A stretch of DNA of 64,000 bases from Rhodoferax sp. TS-BS-61-7 (GTDB lineage: Bacteria; Pseudomonadota; Gammaproteobacteria; Burkholderiales; Burkholderiaceae_C). A program made the position numbers and the translations under genes. Below, one piece after another: positions 25,374-34,288 of the stretch. Every line of letters starts with the position of its first letter. The stretch's first letter is position 1. The notes under the pieces are model-generated. The model ran no database searches. It was not told the DNA's origin and was given only the letters and a program-made list of their open reading frames with translations. Where the stretch lies: the NCBI RefSeq assembly GCF_002943465.1, contig NZ_PTQY01000003.1, forward strand, positions 372,001-436,000. The letters run 5' to 3'.

Positions 25374-26147
25374 TCAGAAGGCGTAATTCAGGGCCAGCAG
25401 GGCCGTGTTGGCGCTGGTCTTGCGCACCATGGGGCCGTCCTTGGCATCGCCCAGCAACTGGGTATGGCGCAGCCCGCCCGTCAGTGACCACTGTGGGCTG
25501 ATCAGGTAGGTGAGCGAGACCCGTGCACTCACATCACGCAGACCGGCTGACGGGGTGTACACCGCGTAGCCGCTGGCCTGCGCCTGCTTGGCCGTGACGC
25601 CAAAGTAGGACTGCAGGTAGTCGGCATTGGCATAGGTGGCCGTCAGTTCGCTACCCAGGCGCCAGCTCGCCCCCAGGGCTTGGCCGTATTCCAGCCCCAG
25701 GTCCCAGAGCGCACCCTTGCTGTCTACGCCGGAGCCCGCACGCAGGCTGGTCTTGACGGCCAAGCCATTACCCAGCGCATAGCGGGCAAAGCCGCCCAAC
25801 TCCGCACTGGCATCCACATTGCCCAAGCCCCGCAGTGCTGTGCTGCGCCCTTCCTCACGCCCCATGTCATAACCCAGCTTGAGGCCGTACTGCAGGTTGT
25901 CCCCCGACTTCCACTGGCGCCCCACACCGTTGACTCCGGCAAACCAGCCGTTGGCCCAGGTGTAGTCCAGCGTGGGCAGCACCAGGGTGCGCGTTTCGTC
26001 GGAGCCCTGGTATTCATAGCCGCCGAGCGCGACCAGACCGACACGCCCACCGTCTTTGGGCGCCTGTTGGGCATGGGCGGCACCCATGCAAGCAGCGCTG
26101 GCCGCAGCCAACGCAGAAAGGGACAGGGCAGATACACGGAAGTACAT
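25374..26147 (-). CDS. MipA/OmpV family outer-membrane protein
   Basis: 257 residues. A signal peptide (SALSLSALAAASAACMGAAHA) leads to a beta-barrel with alternating hydrophobic residues and a C-terminal aromatic (LLALNYAF). MipA/OmpV features: RVGLVALGGYEYQGSDETR and LGLEYGQALGASWRLGSE. E. coli MipA binds MltA in wall synthesis, and OmpV-like proteins respond to envelope stress. It is adjacent to, but transcribed separately from, the Spy-like operon, with the same upstream box, so co-regulation by that two-component system is likely. It ends exactly at the Spy-operon box. Confidence 0.88.
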   Translation of the reverse strand: MYFRVSALSLSALAAASAACMGAAHAQQAPKDGGRVGLVALGGYEYQGSDETRTLVLPTLDYTWANGWFAGVNGVGRQWKSGDNLQYGLKLGYDMGREEGRSTALRGLGNVDASAELGGFARYALGNGLAVKTSLRAGSGVDSKGALWDLGLEYGQALGASWRLGSELTATYANADYLQSYFGVTAKQAQASGYAVYTPSAGLRDVSARVSLTYLISPQWSLTGGLRHTQLLGDAKDGPMVRKTSANTALLALNYAF

Positions 26148-26204
26148 CGCAGAAACCTTTTGAAAAAAGTGAAACGCCGATGGTGGGGGTGCTACCGCCC
26201 CACC

Positions 26205-26244
26205 GGGTGTCAGACCCGTTTCGCTTTGTTTCGGTTTATGTCGC
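26205..26244 (-). promoter_or_regulatory. 40-bp box upstream of mipA, second copy
   Basis: Identical over 26221-26244 to 25350-25373, and similar over the remaining 16 bases. It lies 58-97 bases upstream of the mipA start, on the same strand and at a similar distance as in the Spy-like operon. A duplicated promoter region or common operator is implied. Confidence 0.78.
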
Positions 26245-26248
26245 GGGC

Positions 26249-26938
26249 TTACTTTTTACCGCCCCCGCCACCGCCAGAGTTACCCCCACCCTGGCCAGAC
26301 CGGCCCGAAGCACTTGCCCCGCTGTGGTGCGCGTGTTCACTCTTCTGGGAGTGCTCGGCCTTGCTCGCGTGGGCAGACTGTTTGGCACCAGCATTGGATT
26401 TGTCTGTTTTGCTAGCACTGACCACTGAGCCCAGCTTCACCCCCAACGACTGGGCAATCTGCCCCCAGCCACTGCCCTCTTGCCGCTGCGTCAGCACGCC
26501 CGCCACACTGGTGGTGGAGGTACTGGACGTGATGACACCACCGTTAAGCGCCGCACTGAGCTGCGCAGGCGTCGGATTGGTGATGCCCTGCTGTGCCAGG
26601 GACGCCTTGGCCAAGGACAAGGCAATACCCACCTCCCCCACACCCAGCTTGCTGGTGGCCGGGGTGAACGTACTGGAGGTACCACTACCCGTGCCACTGA
26701 GCGTGACGGACGAACCCGTATTCAACCCCTGCACCAAAGACTTCGCATTTTCCTTGGAACCCGCCCATGGGGTGTATTGGGCAATCAGCTTGCTCAGTGC
26801 GCTGCTGTCTGCTGCGGGTTTGGTGGCGGACGTTGTGGCGGTGCTGGTAGTCTGCGCCCCCACGGTAACGGCGGCCAGCGCGCCGCAAGCCACGGCCAGC
26901 AGGGCCCACTGTTTGAGTACTTTGGGTGTGTGCGTCAT
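26249..26938 (-). CDS. secreted protein with His/Gly-rich tail, paralogue of the protein at 17317-17967
   Basis: 229 residues from MTHTPKVLK. A signal peptide (LLAVACGALAAVTVGAQ) is followed by the domain YTPWAGSKENAKSLVQGLN, VGEVGIALSLAKASLAQQGI, NPTPAQLSAALNGG and VLTQRQEGSGWGQIAQSLGV, which aligns throughout with the protein at 17317-17967. The tail is Ser/His-rich then poly-Gly (EHSQKSEHAHHSG, GGGNSGGGGGGKK), unlike the Lys-rich tail of its paralogue. It ends 4 bases before the mipA box. Function unknown; the His-rich tail could bind metal. Confidence 0.75.
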   Translation of the reverse strand: MTHTPKVLKQWALLAVACGALAAVTVGAQTTSTATTSATKPAADSSALSKLIAQYTPWAGSKENAKSLVQGLNTGSSVTLSGTGSGTSSTFTPATSKLGVGEVGIALSLAKASLAQQGITNPTPAQLSAALNGGVITSSTSTTSVAGVLTQRQEGSGWGQIAQSLGVKLGSVVSASKTDKSNAGAKQSAHASKAEHSQKSEHAHHSGASASGRSGQGGGNSGGGGGGKK

Positions 26939-27020
26939 GGGGACTCCTTCTTTGTGTTCCAACGAAAACCAGTTTAGGCAGGCCCGCACGGTTCGTCCAG
27001 CACCCAAGTGTTACGCCCTG

Positions 27021-30000
27021 TCACCGCGCCAGCACTGCCCCCAGCGCCTTGCCCGTGTGGGTGCCCAAGGCCACCACCGCTTCGGGCGTCGTGGCAGCCA
27101 CCACACGGCCACCACCGTTGCCGCCGTCCGGGCCCAGGTCGATGACCCAGTCGGCTTCGGCAATCACGTCCAGGTCGTGCTCAATGACGACCACACTGTG
27201 GCCACCATTGACCAGGCGGTGCAGCACGTGGATGAGTTTTTCCACGTCGGCCATGTGCAGGCCCACGGTGGGCTCATCCAGCACGTAGAGCGTGTGTGGC
27301 ACCTTGTTGCCGCGCTTGCCCACGTCATCGCGCACTTTGCTGAGTTCGGTCACCAGCTTGATGCGCTGCGCCTCGCCACCGCTCAGCGTGGGTGAGGGTT
27401 GGCCCAGCGTGAGGTAGCCCAGGCCCACGTCCTTGAGCAGTTGCAGCGGATGCGCTATCACCGGCATGGCAGCGAAGAAGTCCACCGCTTCGTCCACTTC
27501 CATCTGCAGCACATCACCAATGTTTTTGCCACGCCAGGTGACGGCCAGTGTCTCGGGGTTGAAGCGTGCGCCCTTGCAGGTTTCGCACAGCACTTTCACA
27601 TCCGGCAAAAAGCTCATACCAATGGTGCGTATGCCCTGCCCTTCGCACGATGGGCAGCGGCCTTCGCCGGTGTTGAAGCTGAAGCGGTTGGACGCATAAC
27701 CGCGCGCCTTGGCCTCCAGCGTATCGGCAAACAGTTTGCGAATGGTGTCCCAGAAACCGATGTAGGTGGCGGGGCAGCTGCGTGGTGTTTTGCCGATGGG
27801 GGTTTGGTCCACTTCGAGCACGCGGTCCACGGACTCAAAACCTTCCACGCCTTCGCAACCGGTCCACTGGATTTTCTCGCCCGCGTCCAGTGCATCACGG
27901 CCTGCCTTGGTGCTGCGCTTCTGTACAGCCACCTGCACGTTGGTAAGCAATACGTCGCGCGCCAGCGTGGACTTGCCGGAGCCGCTGACGCCGGTGATGG
28001 CGACCAGGCGTTTCAACGGCACGTGGGCGGTGACGGTTTGCAGGTTGTGCAGGTTGGCGCCGTTGACGGTGAGCCAGTCTATTTTTGGTTTTGGCCCGTT
28101 AGCTTTTGCTGCGCCCGCAGCGGGCAGCCCTGGGGCGGGCTCCTCGTCGCGTAGCTCAATGTCGTCACCCACCCCAGGGCTACCCGCTGCTGCGACGGAC
28201 ATTTGGGCGGTGCGGCGGTCTGCCAACGCGGCGTATTCGGCGGCTACCTTGGTGCGCTCGGCAAGTTCTATATTTGCCATTTCGCTGGCGCTCACTTGCG
28301 CCGCGGCCACGGCAGCTTTAGCCGCTTTTGCGCTGAGTTTCTTACCTGGCTTAGCGCCAACACCCGCGGGGGGAGTCGATGCGCCGGGTGACGATTTCGT
28401 GGTCCCGTATGAGGAACCCGGCGAAACGGCTTCCGCCGCGTCGAGCGCCAATGTCTCCGAATGGCTAACCATTCCCCTGCGAACAGCCAGCGGATGCTTC
28501 ATCGCATGCAAAAGGTAGCGCCCCGTCTGCGATTCAGGCGCGTTTTGAACGTCCTCAATCGACCCTTGCGCCACCAACCGCCCACCGCGCTTGCCCGCAC
28601 TGGGGCCAATGTCGATGATGTGGTCCGCATGACGAATCGTGTCTTCGTCGTGCTCCACCACCACCAGCGTGTTGCCCTTGTCGCTCAAGCTCTGCAAAGC
28701 GCCCAGCAAAATCTTGTTGTCCCGCGCATGCAGACCAATGGTGGGCTCGTCCAGCACATAACACACACCTTGCAAATTGCTACCCAGCTGCGCGGCCAAA
28801 CGGATGCGCTGTGCCTCTCCACCCGACAGCGTGGGTGCGCCCCGGTCCAGCGTCAGGTAGCCCAGGCCCACTTCTTCCAAAAACTCCAGTCGGCTCTTGA
28901 TCTCCGGGACCAGGTCGCGTGCAATGTCGCCTTCGCGTGTGGTCATGCCACCCGCCACTTGCAGCGTCTGCACCCACTTGCGCACATCGGTCACGCTCAG
29001 GCGTGCAATGTCGGTGATGCCCACATTCGCGAACTTCACATGGCGCGCCGTGGCGTTCAGCCGCGTTCCGCTGCAGGTGGGGCAAGTCGCGTCATGCAGG
29101 TCTTCAATGTCGGCCTCGGCAAAGGTCTGCTCGCGGCCCTTGTTGTCATCGTCCTTCACCGAATCGTCAAACACCTTGCGCTGCTCTTTGGTCAGCGCGA
29201 CACCGGTGCCCACGCAATCGAGGCACCAGCCATGCTTGCTGTTGTACGAGAACAGGCGCGGGTCCAACTCGGCATAGCTGGTGCTGCACACCGGGCAGGC
29301 GCGCTTGGTAGAGAACACCTGCACCTTGCCAATACCTGCTGCGGGCGTGCCGGCCAGCATGGCCTCACGCAGGCCACCAATCTCGCTCAGCACATACACC
29401 ACGCCCTTGCCATGCGTGAGCGCATCGGCCAGCGCCTGGCGCAGCGCGAGTTCATTGGATGGCGTCACGTCCAAGCTCGCCACCGGCAGCTCGATGTTGT
29501 GCTCCTTGAAACGGTCAATGCGCGGAAAGCTGGTGGTCGGCAGAAAGTTGCCATCCACACGCAGATGCGTAAAGCCACGCGGCCGCGCCCAGTCCGCCAG
29601 CTCGGTATAAACGCCCTTGCGGCCTTGCACCAGCGGCGCCAGCAGGCCAATGTGCTGGCCACGGTAGTTCTTCAGCAACTGCGCCGCAATGCTGTCCGCC
29701 GACTGCGGCTCCACCGCCGCACCGTCCTTGTAGCAATGCTGCGTGCCCAGCTTCACATACAGCAGGCGCAAGAAGTGCCAAACCTCGGTGGTCGTACCCA
29801 CGGTGGACTTGCGCCCCCCGCGCGACAGCCGCTGCTCAATCGCCACCGTAGGCGGAATGCCGTACACCGCGTCCACCTCCGGCCGCCCCGCGGGCTGCAC
29901 GATAGAACGCGCGTAGGCGTTCAGCGATTCCAGATAACGGCGCTGGCCTTCGTTGAACAAAATGTCAAACGCCAGCGTCGATTTGCCGGAACCGGACACA

Positions 30001-33000
30001 CCGGTCACCACGCTGAACTTGCCACGCGGAATGTCCACAGACAGCGACTTCAGGTTGTGTTCCTTCGCATTAACGATACGAATGGAATTCGATGCGTCAG
30101 CGAGCAACGCGCCGGAGGTGGATGGGCTTGCGCCGGGTGACGATATTGAGCTACGCGACGAGGAGCCCGGCGCAAGCCCGTCCGCCGCAGCCCGCACCAA
30201 ATACTTGGCCGACGGCTCCGCCACCTCATGCACCACACCCATCGCAGCAGCGTAATCGCGCAATGCCTGCCCGGTGTGCGAGGTTGCATGCAACATCACA
30301 TCCTCAGGCGTGCCATGCGCCACCACTTCACCACCGGCATCCCCACCCTCAGGCCCCAAATCAATCAGCCAATCGGACGCCCGAATCACATCCAGGTTGT
30401 GCTCAATCACCACCAACGAGTGGCCCGCATCCAATAGCTTGCGCAACGCACGCATCAGCTTGGCAATGTCGTCAAAGTGCAAACCCGTGGTCGGCTCGTC
30501 GAGCATGAAAAGCGAGCCACGCTTGGCCAAGAACTGGGCGCTGGCGCTTTTGCCCTTGGCCGCTTCCGCCAGAAAGCCCGCCAGCTTGAGGCGCTGCGCC
30601 TCACCACCCGACAACGTAGGCACCGGCTGCCCCAGCTTCACATACTCCAGCCCCACATCCACAATCGGCTGTAGCACGCGGATCACATCGCGGTCCGCAC
30701 TGAACAGGTCGGCCGCTTCGCTGACCGTCAGGTCCAGCACATCGGCCACATTGACATTGCGGCCCTTGCGTTCAATGGTGACTTCCAGAATCTCGGGCCG
30801 GTAACGCTTGCCATCGCAGTCCGGGCAGCGCAGGTACACGTCGCTCAGGAACTGCATCTCCACGTGCTCAAAGCCGGAGCCGCCACAGGTGGGGCAACGC
30901 CCATCGCCACTGTTGAAGCTGAACTTGCTGGCCGTGTAGCTGCGCTCCTTGGACAAGGCCGCACCCGCAAACAGCTCGCGGATCGCGTCCCATGCCCCCA
31001 CATAACTCACGGGGTTGGAGCGCGCCGTTTTACCGATGGGCGACTGGTCCACAAACACCACTTCGCTGAGTTGCTCGGCACCCAGCAAGCGCGCGTGCGC
31101 TCCGGGCGTCTCGGTCGCCTTGCCGAAGTGGCGCAAGAGCGCGGGGGCCAACACGTCCTGAATCAGCGTGGACTTGCCGGAACCCGACACTCCGGTCACG
31201 CAGACCAAGCGCTGCAGCGGAATTTCTACCGACACGTTCTTCAGGTTGTGCTCGGTCACGCCTTCCAGCACCAGGCGCGGCGTGTTGGGCGCCACCATGC
31301 GCTTGAAACCCATGCCCACCTGCTTGCGGCCGCCCAGGTAAGCACCGGTCATGGTGTCCGCGCTCTTCAAGGCTTCGGTCGTGCCGTCAAACACAATCTG
31401 CCCGCCCTTCTCGCCCGGGCCGGGGCCCATGTCGATCATGCGGTCCGCCGCCAGCATCACAGCGGGGTCATGCTCCACCACCACCAGCGTATTGCCCGCA
31501 TCACGCAGGCGCTGCATGGCCACGATGATGCGGTTCATGTCGCGCGGGTGCAGGCCAATGCTGGGCTCGTCCAGCACAAACAGGGTGTTGACCAGCGAGG
31601 TACCCAGCGCGGTGGTGAGGTTGATACGCTGCACCTCACCACCGCTGAGCGTGCGGCTTTGGCGGTCCAGCGTGAGGTAGCCAATGCCCACGTCGCACAG
31701 GTATTTGAGGCGCGTCCCCACCTCTTCGAACAGCAACTTCAGCGTCTTCTGCTCGGCCTCGGAGGCGGTGTTTTTCTCCGGCGGGGCTGAAGGCGGGGAA
31801 GCGCCGGGCGCCTCACGCATTTGCTGCGCAACTGCAATGTCGGCACCCGACGCTTCCCTGCCCTCAGCCTGGCTGGGGGCGGCAGCAACATCCAACTGCA
31901 ACTGCAGCGAATCAAAGAAGCGTTTCAGTTTGTCCAGTGACATCAGCATCATGTCGTGCAAACACAAGCCCGGTAGCGCCTCCAGTTGATCGCGCGTCCA
32001 CTTCACACCTTGCGGCATGAAACGTTTGGACGGAGGCAACACGGCATCGGTTTGTTCCTTCGTTCCAATGCGCCACAACAAACTCTCCGTCTTCAGCCGC
32101 GCACCACCACAGGTGCCACAGGGCGTGTAGCTGCGGTACTTGGACAAGAGCACACGAATGTGCATCTTGTAGGCCTTGCTCTCCAGGTACTCAAAGAAAC
32201 GGTCCACGCCAAACCAGTGCTGGTTCCACTTGCCGTTCCAGTTGGGCGAGCCCTTGTAGACCCAATTCTTCTGCTCCTCAGTCAGCTTGTACCAAGGGGT
32301 ATCCCGCGGAATGCCGGCGGCCTCGGCGTGGCGCATCAGGTCATCCTGGCACTCTTGCCAGGCGGGGGTCTGCATGGGTTTCACAGCACCCGCGCGCAGA
32401 GTCAGCTTGTCGTTCGGAATCACCAGCCCATAGTCCACCCCCACCACCCGACCAAAACCGCGGCAGGCTTCGCAGGCGCCCACGGCGGAGTTGAAGCTGA
32501 ACATGGACGCAATCGGGTCCGTGTAGCGCAGATCACTCTGCGGGCAATGCAGGCCGGTGGAGAAGCGCCACAGCGTGGGCGCGACATTTGCTACAGTTTC
32601 AGGGGCTGCTTGCGCAGTATCCACGGGTGCTAGAGCCTCATTTAGCACATAAACGTTGAGGCGACCGCTGCCACGCTTCAAGGCTACTTCGATGGCTTCC
32701 AGCACGCGGGCCTTCTCCACACCGTCGATGCGGAACCGGTCTGCCACCACGTCGAGCACCTTGCGGGGGCCGCTGACCGTGGCCACCTCACGCTCCGCTT
32801 GCACCCGCGTGAAACCACTGGCGCTGAGCCACTGGGTCACTTCCTCCTGCGAGGTGCTGGCCGGTAACTCCACCGGAAAGGTCAGTACCAGGCGTGGGCC
32901 CGAAACCTCCGCAGCGCGACGTACCAGCTCCGCGTAAATCGTCTCGGGCGTGTCGTGCTGCACCGGCAGCGCGGTGTCTTTGTCGAACAGATTACCCGCG

Positions 33001-33347
33001 CGGGAAAACAGCAGCTTCAGGTGGTCGTTGAGCTCGGTCATCGTGCCCACGGTGGAGCGGCTGGAGCGCACGGGGTTGGTCTGGTCGATGGCGATGGCCG
33101 GGGGCACGCCCTCCACCTTGTCCACGGCGGGTTTGTCCATCCGGTCCAGAAACTGGCGCGCGTAGGCGCTGAAGGTTTCCACGTAGCGGCGCTGGCCTTC
33201 GGCGTACAGCGTGTCAAACACCAGGCTGGACTTGCCCGAGCCGCTGGGCCCGGTCACCACGGTCAGTTCGCCAGTGCGAATGTCCAGGTCAAGGTTCTTG
33301 AGGTTGTGCTGCCGCGCTCCGCGAATGCGGATGGTTCCCTGGGACAT
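27021..33347 (-). CDS. uvrA: double-length excinuclease UvrA (tandem fusion)
   Basis: 2108 residues, more than twice the usual 940. Two full UvrA units are joined: about 1-1050 and 1085-2108, giving four ATPase sites. Walker A motifs GPSGSGKSS (33-41) and GVSGSGKST (about 716, 1114 and 1782) are visible. Signature motifs (TLSGGE) and zinc fingers (e.g. [32 protein letters not shown]) are intact in both halves. UvrA recognises DNA damage for nucleotide excision repair. The halves are divergent, so this is an old fusion rather than an assembly error; similar giant UvrA proteins exist in other Betaproteobacteria. Linkers carry four conserved-loop hairpins and one R1 repeat, all in frame. A standard uvrA may exist elsewhere. 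Confidence 0.93.
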   Translation of the reverse strand: MSQGTIRIRGARQHNLKNLDLDIRTGELTVVTGPSGSGKSSLVFDTLYAEGQRRYVETFSAYARQFLDRMDKPAVDKVEGVPPAIAIDQTNPVRSSRSTVGTMTELNDHLKLLFSRAGNLFDKDTALPVQHDTPETIYAELVRRAAEVSGPRLVLTFPVELPASTSQEEVTQWLSASGFTRVQAEREVATVSGPRKVLDVVADRFRIDGVEKARVLEAIEVALKRGSGRLNVYVLNEALAPVDTAQAAPETVANVAPTLWRFSTGLHCPQSDLRYTDPIASMFSFNSAVGACEACRGFGRVVGVDYGLVIPNDKLTLRAGAVKPMQTPAWQECQDDLMRHAEAAGIPRDTPWYKLTEEQKNWVYKGSPNWNGKWNQHWFGVDRFFEYLESKAYKMHIRVLLSKYRSYTPCGTCGGARLKTESLLWRIGTKEQTDAVLPPSKRFMPQGVKWTRDQLEALPGLCLHDMMLMSLDKLKRFFDSLQLQLDVAAAPSQAEGREASGADIAVAQQMREAPGASPPSAPPEKNTASEAEQKTLKLLFEEVGTRLKYLCDVGIGYLTLDRQSRTLSGGEVQRINLTTALGTSLVNTLFVLDEPSIGLHPRDMNRIIVAMQRLRDAGNTLVVVEHDPAVMLAADRMIDMGPGPGEKGGQIVFDGTTEALKSADTMTGAYLGGRKQVGMGFKRMVAPNTPRLVLEGVTEHNLKNVSVEIPLQRLVCVTGVSGSGKSTLIQDVLAPALLRHFGKATETPGAHARLLGAEQLSEVVFVDQSPIGKTARSNPVSYVGAWDAIRELFAGAALSKERSYTASKFSFNSGDGRCPTCGGSGFEHVEMQFLSDVYLRCPDCDGKRYRPEILEVTIERKGRNVNVADVLDLTVSEAADLFSADRDVIRVLQPIVDVGLEYVKLGQPVPTLSGGEAQRLKLAGFLAEAAKGKSASAQFLAKRGSLFMLDEPTTGLHFDDIAKLMRALRKLLDAGHSLVVIEHNLDVIRASDWLIDLGPEGGDAGGEVVAHGTPEDVMLHATSHTGQALRDYAAAMGVVHEVAEPSAKYLVRAAADGLAPGSSSRSSISSPGASPSTSGALLADASNSIRIVNAKEHNLKSLSVDIPRGKFSVVTGVSGSGKSTLAFDILFNEGQRRYLESLNAYARSIVQPAGRPEVDAVYGIPPTVAIEQRLSRGGRKSTVGTTTEVWHFLRLLYVKLGTQHCYKDGAAVEPQSADSIAAQLLKNYRGQHIGLLAPLVQGRKGVYTELADWARPRGFTHLRVDGNFLPTTSFPRIDRFKEHNIELPVASLDVTPSNELALRQALADALTHGKGVVYVLSEIGGLREAMLAGTPAAGIGKVQVFSTKRACPVCSTSYAELDPRLFSYNSKHGWCLDCVGTGVALTKEQRKVFDDSVKDDDNKGREQTFAEADIEDLHDATCPTCSGTRLNATARHVKFANVGITDIARLSVTDVRKWVQTLQVAGGMTTREGDIARDLVPEIKSRLEFLEEVGLGYLTLDRGAPTLSGGEAQRIRLAAQLGSNLQGVCYVLDEPTIGLHARDNKILLGALQSLSDKGNTLVVVEHDEDTIRHADHIIDIGPSAGKRGGRLVAQGSIEDVQNAPESQTGRYLLHAMKHPLAVRRGMVSHSETLALDAAEAVSPGSSYGTTKSSPGASTPPAGVGAKPGKKLSAKAAKAAVAAAQVSASEMANIELAERTKVAAEYAALADRRTAQMSVAAAGSPGVGDDIELRDEEPAPGLPAAGAAKANGPKPKIDWLTVNGANLHNLQTVTAHVPLKRLVAITGVSGSGKSTLARDVLLTNVQVAVQKRSTKAGRDALDAGEKIQWTGCEGVEGFESVDRVLEVDQTPIGKTPRSCPATYIGFWDTIRKLFADTLEAKARGYASNRFSFNTGEGRCPSCEGQGIRTIGMSFLPDVKVLCETCKGARFNPETLAVTWRGKNIGDVLQMEVDEAVDFFAAMPVIAHPLQLLKDVGLGYLTLGQPSPTLSGGEAQRIKLVTELSKVRDDVGKRGNKVPHTLYVLDEPTVGLHMADVEKLIHVLHRLVNGGHSVVVIEHDLDVIAEADWVIDLGPDGGNGGGRVVAATTPEAVVALGTHTGKALGAVLAR
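28117..28190 (-). repeat. conserved-loop hairpin, family A copy 1 (in uvrA)
   Basis: 24-bp arms (28117-28140 and 28167-28190, three differences, all wobble-compatible on the minus strand) around a 26-base loop that starts GACGA and ends GAGGA. It encodes residues about 1720-1744 ([14 protein letters not shown]). Confidence 0.8.
28366..28439 (+). repeat. conserved-loop hairpin, family A copy 2 (in uvrA)
   Basis: 24-bp arms (28366-28389 and 28416-28439, five differences) and a 26-base loop with the same GACGA and GAGGA ends; 16 of 26 loop bases match copy 1. Orientation is opposite to uvrA. It encodes residues about 1637-1661. Confidence 0.68.
30116..30189 (+). repeat. conserved-loop hairpin, family A copy 3 (at the UvrA fusion junction)
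   Basis: 24-bp arms (30116-30139 and 30166-30189, four differences) and a 26-base loop identical to copy 1 in 25 positions, while the arms differ widely. Opposite in orientation to uvrA. It encodes residues about 1054-1078, exactly the linker between the two UvrA halves. Confidence 0.8.
31785..31869 (-). repeat. conserved-loop hairpin, diverged family A copy 4 (in uvrA)
   Basis: 24-bp arms (31785-31808 and 31846-31869, three differences) and a 37-base loop. On the minus strand the loop region keeps CGACATTG and GAGG with an insertion of about ten bases relative to copy 1. It encodes residues about 494-521, which include [15 protein letters not shown]. Confidence 0.6.
32588..32637 (+). repeat. 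R1 repeat copy, antisense inside uvrA
   Basis: TTGCTAC, N8, GGGCTGCTTGCGCA, N10, GTGCTAGAGCC, gapless with the consensus. UvrA reads it in frame as residues about 238-254 ([15 protein letters not shown]). Confidence 0.8.
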
Positions 33348-33447
33348 AAGTGAATGCTCTTCTGGAGGAGGAGAGACATTCTAGGCAGCCCCATGGCCGA
33401 AACTGAGGCGTGAGGACAATTTCGCGCCGGGCCGCGGCGCGAGGAGG

Positions 33448-33930
33448 CTAGCCTTTAAGGGCGCGCTCCAATTCCCGGGCCACTTTGCTGCCAACGGCTT
33501 CCTGGATCTTGGGCAACAGGATCAGCAAATCGTCAAACCCGGCGGCAGCTTCCACCGACAGGTTCAGGCGAAAGCCACGCAAACCCAAGCTGGCAGTGAG
33601 CTTGGTGGCAATAGGTTTGGCATCGGCATACCGCTCTTGGGGCGTGCGGTTACTGGGGGGTTGGGCGGCATCCTCAGCCTGCTGCACAGCCTCTGCCGAG
33701 GCCACAGGGCCAGGCACAGCTGCAGAGCCTGCAACCAAGGCCAAGAAGCCCTGCTCCACCATGTGATCTACATCCTCTGCCGTCACCCCCATGCCGCCCG
33801 TGGCGGCCAGGACATGGTCTAGCGTCTTGTTACCGTCGAACAAGATGAAGGTGGACCGCTGGCGTGCAGAAAAGAGCGGCGAGCGTTCTTTGAACGCCTG
33901 CTGCCCTGCTTCTGTTTTGATGTATTTCAT
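33448..33930 (-). CDS. hypothetical cytosolic protein
   Basis: 160 residues with no signal or membrane segment. The N-terminal 65 residues (MKYIKTEAGQQAFKERSPLF, RSTFILFDGNKTLDHVLAAT) look like a small helical/winged domain also found in Burkholderiales proteins. A Pro/Ala-rich linker (about 70-90) leads to a helical C-terminal part (LRGFRLNLSVEAAAGFDDLL). GC-rich inverted sequence follows the stop (about 33421-33441), possibly a terminator. It stands upstream of uvrA on the same strand, 100 bases away. Function unknown. Confidence 0.7.
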   Translation of the reverse strand: MKYIKTEAGQQAFKERSPLFSARQRSTFILFDGNKTLDHVLAATGGMGVTAEDVDHMVEQGFLALVAGSAAVPGPVASAEAVQQAEDAAQPPSNRTPQERYADAKPIATKLTASLGLRGFRLNLSVEAAAGFDDLLILLPKIQEAVGSKVARELERALKG

Positions 33931-34001
33931 GCGGGCATTTTAGGGCGAGCACCCTGCCCTGGCAGCGTTTTCATGCTGCCTGCAACATCACGTTAACCCT
34001 A

Positions 34002-34193
34002 CTATTTGGCTTCACTGGCCGCTGCGGCAGGCGCAGGTGCGGCAACGGGGGCCGATGCAGCCGCCGCGGGCGCCTCGGTGTGCAGGGCTTCTGCGCCATG
34101 CTTTTCACCACCCATGTCGATGTCACCGCCCTTGCTCAAGATAAACAGCGCCAAACCTGCAAATACGGCAAAACCCACAGCAATTTTCCACAT
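34002..34193 (-). CDS. small membrane-anchored Ala/Pro-rich protein
   Basis: 63 residues: an N-terminal hydrophobic segment (MWKIAVGFAVFAGLALFIL), a short acidic Gly stretch with GGDIDMGGEKHG, then an Ala/Pro/Ser tail (APAAAASAPVAAPAPAAAAS). It may be an inner-membrane peptide with a flexible tail. It is preceded by a strong terminator that ends the transporter transcript, so it has its own promoter or depends on read-through. I know no function. Confidence 0.6.
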   Translation of the reverse strand: MWKIAVGFAVFAGLALFILSKGGDIDMGGEKHGAEALHTEAPAAAASAPVAAPAPAAAASEAK

Positions 34194-34205
34194 ACCACTT
34201 CTTTC

Positions 34206-34233
34206 AAAAAAAAGGCCCCCACAAGGAGAGCCT
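34206..34233 (-). terminator. Rho-independent terminator after the MHS transporter gene
   Basis: On the minus strand AGGCTCT-CCTTGTG-GGGGCCT makes a 7-bp stem (with G-T pairs) followed directly by a run of eight T. A second GC-rich stem-loop, GCCCCGGCCA-AGT-TGGTCGGGGC, lies just before it at 34241-34263. Together they close the transporter transcript. Confidence 0.78.
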
Positions 34234-34288
34234 GGAAATTGCCCCGACCAACTTGGCCGGGGCGTTAACTCAAATTGACTCGACTCGC

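Noticed and set aside
27021-33347. The double UvrA as an assembly duplication or frameshift
   Set aside because: The two halves differ clearly in sequence, the frame is open throughout, and both halves keep all motifs.
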